Below the pieces are notes generated by a model, which saw only the letters and a program-made list of their open reading frames with translations, did no database searches and was not told the DNA's origin. Source: Gaiellasilicea sp963705515 (lineage in GTDB: Bacteria > Actinomycetota > Thermoleophilia > Gaiellales > Gaiellaceae). From it: a stretch of 64,000 nucleotides of DNA. Below, piece after piece: positions 56,646 through 64,000 of the stretch. How positions within the stretch are numbered: the stretch's first letter is position 1; each line of letters opens with the position of its first letter. The translations under genes were made by a program, and so were the position numbers. The stretch spans positions 62,001 through 126,000 of the forward strand of contig CAVPJV010000009.1 of assembly GCA_963705515.1 (NCBI GenBank), in the 5' to 3' direction.

Positions 56646-57770
56646 GTGAGAATCGGCGTCGCCAAGGAGATCAAGCCGCAGGAGTACCGGGTCGCTCTGA
56701 CGCCCGCGGGCGCGCGCGAGCTGGTGGAGCACGGGCACGAGGTCGTCGTCGAGACCGGCGCCGGCGCCGGCAGCCAGTTCGACGACGAGCAGTACGAGGC
56801 GAACGGGGCGCGCATCGCGTCCGTCGGCGAGGTCTGGGAGAGCGTAGAGCTGCTGCTGAAGGTCAAGGAGCCGATCGCGCCCGAGTATCCACGGCTCCGC
56901 CCCGGGCTCGTGCTCTTCACGTACCTGCACATCGCCGCCGACGAGCCGTTGACGCGCGCGCTCGTCGAGAGCGGGATCACGGCCGTCGCGTACGAGACCG
57001 TCGAGACCGACGACCGCAGGCTGCCGCTGCTGGCGCCGATGAGCGAGGTCGCGGGCCGGCTCGCCGCCCAGGCGGGCGCGCACTACCTCGAACGGCCGAA
57101 GGGCGGCCGCGGTCTCCTGCTCGGCGGGGTCGCAGGCGTCGCGCCGGGCAAGGTCGTCGTCATCGGCGGCGGCATCGTCGGCTACAACGCCGCCGTGATC
57201 GCGCTTGGACTCGGCGCGCAGGTGACGATCCTCGAGCGCTCGGTCGACCGGATGCGCCACCTCGAAGAGACGCTGCACGGCCGTGTCAGCCTCGTGATGA
57301 GCTCGACCCTGCAGATCGAGGAGTCGGTGCAGGACGCCGATGTCGTCATCGGCGCCGTCCTGATCCCGGGTGCGCTGGCGCCGAAGCTGCTGACGCGCGA
57401 GATGGTGAAGGGGATGAAGCAGGGAAGCGTCTTCTGCGACGTCGCGATCGACCAGGGCGGCTGTGCCGAGACGTCACACCCGACCACGCACGACGATCCC
57501 GTCTACGACGTCGACGGCGTCATCCACTACTGCGTCGCGAACATGCCGGGTGCGGTGCCGATCACGTCGACGAAGGCGCTCACGAACGTGACGCTCCCAT
57601 ACGTCGAGGCGATCGCCGATCAGGGTCTCGCGGCCGCGGTCGCGCGCGACAGGGCACTGGCACGCGGCGTCAACGTCGTCGACGGCAAGGTCACGTACGA
57701 GGCCGTCGCCGAGGCGCACAGGCTCGAGTACACGCCGCTCGAGGACGTCCTCGCGGCCCCGGCCGTCTAG
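56646..57770 (+). CDS. ald: Alanine dehydrogenase
   Basis: 374 residues. RIGVAKEIKPQEYRVALTPAGARELVEHGHEV is the N-terminal substrate domain with Arg and the early Lys, VELLLKVKEP the catalytic Lys, YLHIAAD the active-site His, and VVVIGGGIVGYNAAVIALGLGAQVTILERSVDRM the NAD domain. VFCDVAIDQGGCAETS and IHYCVANMPGAVPITST complete the match. It interconverts L-Ala and pyruvate plus ammonia with NAD. It stands alone. Confidence 0.95.
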   Translation: MRIGVAKEIKPQEYRVALTPAGARELVEHGHEVVVETGAGAGSQFDDEQYEANGARIASVGEVWESVELLLKVKEPIAPEYPRLRPGLVLFTYLHIAADEPLTRALVESGITAVAYETVETDDRRLPLLAPMSEVAGRLAAQAGAHYLERPKGGRGLLLGGVAGVAPGKVVVIGGGIVGYNAAVIALGLGAQVTILERSVDRMRHLEETLHGRVSLVMSSTLQIEESVQDADVVIGAVLIPGALAPKLLTREMVKGMKQGSVFCDVAIDQGGCAETSHPTTHDDPVYDVDGVIHYCVANMPGAVPITSTKALTNVTLPYVEAIADQGLAAAVARDRALARGVNVVDGKVTYEAVAEAHRLEYTPLEDVLAAPAV

Positions 57771-58138
57771 CTGCGGTCGGGGAGCTGCTGCACGGCCCAG
57801 GTGTTGCCGTCGGGATCGCTGAAGAAGACGAACGAGCCCCAGTCGAACACCTGCACCTCGCTGACGTCGACGCCGCGCTCGAGGAGCTCCGACCGTGCGG
57901 CCTGGATGTCGTCCACGACCAGCTGCAGACCCTCCTGAGAGCCGGGCTTCATCTCCCCGAGCCCCGTTCCCATCGCGATCGAGCACGCCGATCCCGGCGG
58001 TGTCAGCTGGACGAACCGCAGCTCGTCGGTGACCTGATAGTCGTGGTCGGCCACGAAGCCGGCCTGTTCCGTGTAGAAGCGCTTGGCGCGATCGACGTCC
58101 GAGACTGGAACCTGGACGAGCTCGAGCCGCCAGTCCAC
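57767..58138 (-). CDS. VOC-family protein
   Basis: 123 residues. LELVQVPVSDVDRAKRFYTEQAGF is the first unit, LQLVVDDIQAARSELLERGVDVSEVQVFDWGSFVFFSDPDGNTWAVQQLP the second with the terminal motif. It resembles glyoxalase-like actinobacterial proteins of unknown substrate. Its stop overlaps the ald stop region (convergent, 4 nt), and it follows the 51-residue membrane protein by 3 nt. Confidence 0.85.
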   Translation of the reverse strand: MDWRLELVQVPVSDVDRAKRFYTEQAGFVADHDYQVTDELRFVQLTPPGSACSIAMGTGLGEMKPGSQEGLQLVVDDIQAARSELLERGVDVSEVQVFDWGSFVFFSDPDGNTWAVQQLPDRS

Positions 58139-58141
58139 GGG

Positions 58142-58297
58142 CTAGCCCTCCGCGGCCTGCTTCGCCCGCCGGGCCTCGAGCTGCTTCTGCGCCTTCGAGG
58201 GGCTGAGCTTGACGACGACCCACGTCACGCCTGCCGCCAGGCTGACGATGCCGGCGATGTAGAAGACGAGGCCGATCAGACCGAGGACAGTGTCCAT
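58142..58297 (-). CDS. 51-residue single-pass membrane protein
   Basis: ATG 58297. Residues 4-30 form one long hydrophobic helix (VLGLIGLVFYIAGIVSLAAGVTWVVVK), followed by a Lys/Gln/Arg-rich cytoplasmic tail. No family assigned. TATTGT on the minus strand lies 9 nt before the start, overlapping the deoB -10 box. The VOC gene follows 3 nt downstream, so they are probably co-transcribed. Confidence 0.65.
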   Translation of the reverse strand: MDTVLGLIGLVFYIAGIVSLAAGVTWVVVKLSPSKAQKQLEARRAKQAAEG

Positions 58298-58305
58298 ACG
58301 CGCCG

Positions 58306-58312
58306 TACAATA
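58306..58312. promoter_or_regulatory. Overlapping divergent -10 hexamers (small membrane protein / deoB)
   Basis: TACAATA gives TACAAT on the plus strand (6 nt before deoB GTG 58318) and TATTGT on the minus strand (9 nt before ATG 58297). Only 20 bp separate the two start codons. Confidence 0.6.
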
Positions 58313-58317
58313 GCCAC

Positions 58318-59484
58318 GTGCCGCGGGCCTGCGTAATCGTGCTCGATGCCGTCGGTGCGGGAGAGTTGCCAGATGCGGCCCAGTTCGGCGACGAGGGGTC
58401 GAACACGCTCGGCAACGTGGCCCGCGCCGTCGGTGGTCTCGACCTGCCCGCGCTCGAGGCGCTCGGGCTCGGAAACGTGATGGAGCTGGAGGGCTGCCCA
58501 CCCCAGCCGGGCGCGCCGGCGGTGGCGGGGCGGCTGCTCGAACGGTCGAAGGGCAAGGACACGACGACCGGCCACTGGGAGCTGATGGGCGTCGTCACGC
58601 CGACCGCGATGCCCACGTACCCGCACGGGTTCCCGCACGACGTGATCGACCCGTTCATGCACAAGACCGGCCGCGGCGTGCTCGGAAACAAGCCGGCGTC
58701 GGGCACCGACATCATCCAGGAGCTCGGCGAGGAGCATCAGAAGACGGGCAAGTGGATCGTCTACACGTCGGCCGACTCCGTCTTCCAGATCGCTGCGCAC
58801 GAGGAGACGATCCCGCTCGAGGAGCTGTACGAGGGGTGCCGGATCGCGCGCGAGATCCTCACCGGCAAGCACGCGGTCGGTCGCGTGATCGCGAGGCCGT
58901 TCGCCGGCGCGCCCGGCAGCTACGAGCGGACGCCGAACCGCCACGACTTCTCGCTCGAGCCGCGGCGGCCGAACTACCTCTCGCTTGTCCGCGACGCGGG
59001 CCACGAGGTGCACGGCGTCGGGAAGATCGGCGACATCTTCGCAGGCGTCGACATCGACGAGTCGAACCCGACGAAGTCGAACGTGGACGGGATCAACAGG
59101 ACGGTGGAGCTGCTGCAGCAGCTCGACTCCGGCTTCGTCTTCGTCAACCTCGTCGAGACGGACATGCTCTGGGGGCACCGCAACGACCCGGTCAACTTCC
59201 ACCGCTGCCTGCAGGATTTCGACCGTCGGCTCGAGGACATCCTCGAGGCGCTGCGGCCGGGCGACCTGCTGATCATCACGTCCGACCACGGCTGCGATCC
59301 GACGACGCCGTCGACGGATCACTCGCGCGAGCACGCGCTCCTGCTCGCCTATGCAGCCGGGCGGAACGCGAAGGGCGCGGTGCACGAGGGGGAGTTCGGC
59401 GACGTCGGCGCGACGGTGAACGCATGGCTCGGCGGCAAGGCGCCCGGCCGCGGGATCCCGGGCACGCCGATCCTGACACCGTGA
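58318..59484 (+). CDS. deoB: Phosphopentomutase
   Basis: 388 residues, alkaline-phosphatase superfamily. VIVLDAVGAGELPDAAQFGDEGSNTLGNVAR holds the first metal Asp, KGKDTTTGHWELMGV the phosphorylated Thr, and LLIITSDHGCDPTTPSTDHSREHALLLAYA the Asp-His metal ligands with the last His. It interconverts (deoxy)ribose 1- and 5-phosphate. It is followed by a methyltransferase and deoA, forming a nucleoside-salvage operon with 4-nt overlaps. Confidence 0.95.
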   Translation: MPRACVIVLDAVGAGELPDAAQFGDEGSNTLGNVARAVGGLDLPALEALGLGNVMELEGCPPQPGAPAVAGRLLERSKGKDTTTGHWELMGVVTPTAMPTYPHGFPHDVIDPFMHKTGRGVLGNKPASGTDIIQELGEEHQKTGKWIVYTSADSVFQIAAHEETIPLEELYEGCRIAREILTGKHAVGRVIARPFAGAPGSYERTPNRHDFSLEPRRPNYLSLVRDAGHEVHGVGKIGDIFAGVDIDESNPTKSNVDGINRTVELLQQLDSGFVFVNLVETDMLWGHRNDPVNFHRCLQDFDRRLEDILEALRPGDLLIITSDHGCDPTTPSTDHSREHALLLAYAAGRNAKGAVHEGEFGDVGATVNAWLGGKAPGRGIPGTPILTP

Positions 59485-60196
59485 AGCTCGACAACCCGCT
59501 CGTCGTCCAGTGGGAGTACGCGAGCGAAGAGCGGCTCGCGAAGCGGAACGCGACCTACCGCGAGCTGCTCGAGGGCGTGAACCCCGAAGAGGCCGTGGCG
59601 GCCGCGGTGCGAGAGTCCGCACCCGAGCGCTTCCTGGACGTCGGCTGCGGGATGGGCGAGCTGGCCGAGCGCGTGCAGCGAGAGTTCGGGGCCGAGGTGG
59701 TTGCGGTCGACATCTCGCCGCGGATGGTGGAGCTCACGCGCGCGCGCGGCGTCGACGCGCGCGAGGCGGACGTCCAGGCGCTGCCGTTCGAGGACGGCTC
59801 GTTCGACTGCGTCGCCGCGAACTGGGTCCTCTACCACGTGCCGAACGTGGATCTCGGCGTACGCGAGCTCGCGCGCGTGCTCAAACCCGGTGGCCGGCTC
59901 GTCGCGGCGACGCTCGGGGACGGGAACATGCAGGAGCTCTGGGACCTGCTCGAGGGCGAGGTCACGGCGGGGCTGTCGTTCGCGTGCGGCAACGGTCATG
60001 CCGTGCTGGAGCCGCATTTCCTGCGCGTCGAGCGGCGCGAGGCGGACGGGACCGTCGTGTTCCCGGATCAGGCGTCAATGCGCGAGTTCGTGGCGGCGAC
60101 GACGACCCGCTCGCATCTGGCCGCCAACGTCCCGGAGCTCGCCGAGCCTTTCCACACCCGCTCGAAGCACTGCGTCTTCGTCGCGGAGAAGGCGCC

Positions 60197-60200
<4 letters not shown>
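59481..60200 (+). CDS. SAM-dependent methyltransferase in the deoB-deoA operon
   Basis: 239 residues from GTG 59481 (GTGA overlap). RFLDVGCGMGELAERVQREFGAEVVAVDISPRMVELTRARGVDAREADVQALPFEDGSFDCVAANWVLYHVPNVDLGVRELARVLKPGGRLVAATLGDGN is a complete Type-11 (UbiE-like) domain. The C-terminus is FPDQASMREFVAATTTRSHLAA. It sits between two nucleoside-catabolic genes with tight overlaps on both sides, which suggests a nucleoside- or nucleobase-linked substrate, but that is inference. Confidence 0.87.
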
Positions 60201-61491
<1,291 letters not shown>

Positions 61492-61495
<4 letters not shown>

Positions 61496-62001
61496 TCGTC
61501 AGGCAGGAGCGTGCCGGCGACGAGCGCGAGCTCGCCGCGTTGATCGACGCCGCCTTCGGCGACACCGAGACCTCGGAGTTCACGGCGAAGATCCGCGCAT
61601 CGGCGGGCTACGTCCCCGAGCTCACCTTCGTCGCCGACGACGACGGCGAGCTCGTCGGCTTCACGATGCTGAGCTACGTGACCGCAGGCGAGCGGGACGT
61701 GCTGATCCTGACCCCGATGGCCGTGCGACCCGACCGGCAGCGCGCAGGGGTCGGCAAGCAGGTCGTCCGGGCCGCGATCGCGGCGGCCGACGGACGCGGG
61801 GAGCCGGTCGTGCTCGTCGAGGGCGTTCCGTCGTACTACCCGCAGTTCGGCTTTCGGTCCGCGAGCGAGCTCGGCTTCGAGCGCCCGGATCCACGCATCC
61901 CGGAGGCCGCCTGGATGGCGCTGCCGCTGCGCGGCTGGGATCCGGACGTCGCGGCGCCCGTCGTCTATCCCGGCTTCTTCCCGCCGCCGCCGAATGCCTG
62001 A
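61492..62001 (+). CDS. GNAT-family N-acetyltransferase
   Basis: 169 residues. VRQERAGDERELAALIDAAFGDTETSEFTAKIRASAGYVPELTFVADDDGELVGFTMLSYV is the usual YhbS-like N-terminus, and LTPMAVRPDRQRAGVGKQVVRAAIAAADGRGEPVVLVEGVPSYYPQFGFRSASELGFERP is motif A with the acetyl-CoA loop. Acceptor unknown. Starts in a GTGA overlap with deoA and overlaps mutM by 8 nt. Confidence 0.87.
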
Positions 62002-62809
62002 GCTGCCCGAGGTCGAAAGCGTCCGGCGCCAGATCGCGCCCGTCCTCGAGGGACGGCGCCTCGAGCACGTCGAGATCGACGACGTTCGCCTGACGCGCCC
62101 GGAGGATCCGCTCGAGGTCGCGGCCGAGCTCACCGGCGAGCGGGTCGAGCAGGTCGACCGGCGCGGCAAGTACCTCGTCGTCCGCTTCGCCTCCGGCCGA
62201 GCGCTCCTGATCCACCTGCGCATGACGGGCAGCCTGGTGCGCGAGCCGGGCGAGACGTCGCACGTCCGTGCCGTGCTCCGCCTCGACGACGGCAGCACGG
62301 TCGGGTACCGCGATGTGCGGCGGTTCGGAACGTGGCTCCTGCTGGAGCCGGGCGAGCTGGAGCCGTACCTCGGCGCCCGGCTCGGCGAGGAGCCGCTCGT
62401 CGCCGCCTTCACGGCGAAAGGGCTCGGCGAGCGGCTGGAAGGAAGGCGGGCGCCGCTGAAGGCCGCTCTGCTCGACCAGCGGACGCTGGCCGGCCTCGGG
62501 AACATCTACGTCGACGAGGCGCTCTGGTACGCAAAGCTCAATCCGCTGCGCCCGGCGGGATCGCTCGAGCGCGACGAGCTGCGCCGGTTGCACCGTGCGA
62601 TCCGGAAGGCGCTCGAGCTCGGGATCGCCCGCCAGGGCTCGACGCTCTCCGACTATCGCCTGCCGGACGGCTCGCCGGGGTCGATGCAGAACGAGTTCCG
62701 GGCCTACGGCCGCACCGGCGAGCCCTGTGACCGCTGCGGCACGCCGCTCGAGAAGACGCGCGTCGGCGGCCGCGGAACGTGGTTCTGCCCTCGGTGTCAG
62801 ACGCTCTGA
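61994..62809 (+). CDS. mutM: Formamidopyrimidine-DNA glycosylase
   Basis: 271 residues. MPELPEVE provides the catalytic Pro and Glu, RRGKYLVVRF the beta-elimination Lys, and LAGLGNIYVDEALW the central helix-two-turn-helix. The zinc finger CDRCGTPLEKTRVGGRGTWF with CPRC closes the protein. It removes 8-oxoguanine and formamidopyrimidines. Confidence 0.95.
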   Translation: MPELPEVESVRRQIAPVLEGRRLEHVEIDDVRLTRPEDPLEVAAELTGERVEQVDRRGKYLVVRFASGRALLIHLRMTGSLVREPGETSHVRAVLRLDDGSTVGYRDVRRFGTWLLLEPGELEPYLGARLGEEPLVAAFTAKGLGERLEGRRAPLKAALLDQRTLAGLGNIYVDEALWYAKLNPLRPAGSLERDELRRLHRAIRKALELGIARQGSTLSDYRLPDGSPGSMQNEFRAYGRTGEPCDRCGTPLEKTRVGGRGTWFCPRCQTL

Positions 62810-62859
62810 CGAAACCGCCGCGTCTCGTTCAGGTACTCCATGCGGGAGAGGCTCCGCAG

Positions 62860-62886
62860 GACGGGATGCCCTTGTCGGTTCCCGTC
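62860..62886. terminator. Hairpin between mutM and recO
   Basis: GACGGGA (62860-62866) pairs with TCCCGTC (62880-62886), 13-nt loop, no T run. A weak terminator candidate for mutM; the rest of the 101-bp gap shows nothing else except the recO -10 box. Confidence 0.3.
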
Positions 62887-62898
62887 GGGTGCCCGCTC

Positions 62899-62904
62899 TA
62901 GACT
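62899..62904 (+). promoter_or_regulatory. -10 hexamer TAGACT for recO
   Basis: TAGACT, 6 nt before GTG 62911; CGGAGG lies between but is too close to the start to act as a Shine-Dalgarno. Confidence 0.5.
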
Positions 62905-62910
62905 CGGAGG

Positions 62911-63651
62911 GTGGCCCGGACGTACAGAACTGAAGCGGTCGTGCTCCGTTCGTTCAGGCTCGGCGAGGCCGACCGCGTGCTCCACGTCTACACCGCCGAC
63001 CGTGGCCGCGTCGGCGCGGTCGCGAAGGGCGTCCGGCGCACGAAGTCGCGCTTCGGCGGCCGGCTCGAGCCGCTCTCGCACGTCGAGCTGATGCTCCACC
63101 AGGGCTCCGGCGAGCTGCAGACGGTGACCGGAGCCGACCTGCGCTCCTCCCACCACGAGGCGCGCGAGGATTCCTATCGGCTCGCGGTCGGGTTGATCGG
63201 CGCCGAGGCGATGCTGAAGCTCTTCACCGAGCAGGAGGCGAACGAGCGCGCATTCACGGCGCTGACGCGCTTTCTCGACCGGCTCGACGTGATCCCCTCG
63301 CGCGCTCCGGCGCGGCCGGCGCTCGACCCGCTCGTGCTCTCGTTCCAGCTGAAGCTGCTCTGGCTCTCCGGCTACATGCCGCACCTCGACGGCTGCGTCG
63401 AGTGCGGGGCGGAAGAGGGGCTCGTCGGCTTCGCCCCCGCCGCCGGTGGCGCGGTCTGCGCCGACTGCGGCGGCGGCTCGATCGCACTCTCGCCGGACGG
63501 GTTGCGCGGGATCACGACGCTGGTCGCGACGCCGATGTCCGACGCACACGACGCGGGCCTCACCGACCGCGGCGCCCGGGAGGCGCTGGCGCTCGTCACC
63601 GCCAGCTACGAGCACCACGGCGGGTTCCGGCTGCGCACGCTCTCGGCGTGA
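62911..63651 (+). CDS. recO: DNA repair protein RecO
   Basis: 246 residues. The N-terminal OB fold is RTEAVVLRSFRLGEADRVLHVYTADRGRVGAVAKGVRRTKSRFGGRLEPLSHVELML, followed by the helical domain with LLWLSGYMPHLDGCVECG and CADCGGG, a four-Cys zinc site. It loads RecA with RecR and RecF. The next gene starts in its stop codon. Confidence 0.93.
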   Translation: MARTYRTEAVVLRSFRLGEADRVLHVYTADRGRVGAVAKGVRRTKSRFGGRLEPLSHVELMLHQGSGELQTVTGADLRSSHHEAREDSYRLAVGLIGAEAMLKLFTEQEANERAFTALTRFLDRLDVIPSRAPARPALDPLVLSFQLKLLWLSGYMPHLDGCVECGAEEGLVGFAPAAGGAVCADCGGGSIALSPDGLRGITTLVATPMSDAHDAGLTDRGAREALALVTASYEHHGGFRLRTLSA

Positions 63652-64000
63652 AGAAGCCACTCCGAGACGGCTACGAGCTCGACGACAGCTCGGAGCGGAT
63701 CGATCGCGACGTCGTCCACCGGTTCATCTCGGAGCAGTCGTACTGGGGCTTCCGCCGGGAGCGCTCGGTGATGGACGGGCTGGTCGACCGTGCGTCGCGG
63801 AACGTCGGGCTGTACGCGCCCGACGGCGCCCTCGTCGGCTACTCGCGCACCGTCGACGTGCCCGACGCGTGGCTCGTCTACCTGGCCGACGTCTTCGTGC
63901 TCCCGGAGCACCGGGGCCGCGGCCTCGGGGTCGAGCTCGTGCGCTTCACGGTCGAGGACGGCCCGTACGCGCAGCGGCGGTGGATCCTCCACACGGCGGA
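63648..64000 (+). CDS. GNAT-family acetyltransferase, 5' part (runs off the window)
   Basis: Starts at GTG 63648 in a GTGA overlap with recO. The visible part includes DRDVVHRFISEQSYWGFRRERSVMD, GLYAPDGALVGYSRTVDVPDAWLVYLADVFVLPEHRGRGLGVELVRFTVEDGPY, a clear GNAT motif A with the R-G-x-G-x-G-x acetyl-CoA loop. The C-terminus lies beyond 64000. Acceptor unknown. Confidence 0.87.
   Translation, partial: MKKPLRDGYELDDSSERIDRDVVHRFISEQSYWGFRRERSVMDGLVDRASRNVGLYAPDGALVGYSRTVDVPDAWLVYLADVFVLPEHRGRGLGVELVRFTVEDGPYAQRRWILHTA

Overview
The window is very GC-rich DNA with tightly packed genes. GTG starts are common, and about eighteen neighbouring gene pairs share a 4-nt GTGA/ATGA stop-start overlap. 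The order tlyA-nadK-recN-steA-steB-like-pyrG is an actinobacterial signature. The run hisS-aspS-(6S RNA)-mnmA-alaS-ruvX-mltG followed by shikimate genes resembles arrangements seen in Firmicutes and deep-branching Actinomycetota. I infer a deep-branching actinobacterium, most likely Thermoleophilia (Gaiellales-like). That placement is inference, not proof. There is no phage, plasmid, IS or CRISPR signal; this is core chromosome.

Layout. 0-4.2 kb: end of a sensor kinase gene, a GST-like protein, a cyclodeaminase, an ECF sigma factor and a repeat-containing surface protein. 4.2-9.5 kb: tRNA-Gln, an HD-like protein, an RDD membrane protein and a two-gene heterodimeric ABC exporter. 9.5-11.8 kb: two methyltransferases, a uracil-DNA-glycosylase-like protein and a VOC protein. 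11.8-17.6 kb: histidine catabolism (ftcD, hutH, hutU, hutI), complemented by the cyclodeaminase at 1.5-2.1 kb. This suggests His -> urocanate -> imidazolonepropionate -> formiminoglutamate -> Glu plus a one-carbon unit on folate. 18-24.4 kb: metallo-hydrolase, hisS, aspS and an envelope-type trio (coiled coil, Glu-Pro-rich membrane protein, RlpA-like barrel). 24.5 kb: probable 6S RNA. 24.8-31.5 kb: mnmA, an RsbW-like/SigB-like pair, alaS, ruvX, mltG. 31.6-36.9 kb: aroE, aroC, fused aroKB, aroQ, a Xaa-Pro peptidase and efp, bracketed by two inverted copies of an 85-bp palindromic element. 37-42.7 kb: a biotin-carrier/carboxyltransferase-like fusion with accC, Asp23, nusB, a prenyl synthase and a phosphotransferase. 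44.6-52.9 kb: the tlyA-to-pyrG block, with a GT2/PNPT fusion and a large stem-structured leader before pyrG. 53-64 kb: peptidase, DUF3866, aldo-keto reductase, alanine dehydrogenase, deoB, deoA, mutM, recO.

Two sequence-wide features matter. First, many genes not coupled to an upstream gene have a TAnnnT hexamer 6-7 nt before the start codon and no Shine-Dalgarno, which predicts widespread leaderless transcription; in three divergent pairs the two -10 hexamers overlap. Second, several conserved genes (aspS, aroE, aroC, pepP-like and others) carry single-base frameshifts with intact coding on both sides. These look like indel errors in the assembly and should be checked before any gene here is called a pseudogene.
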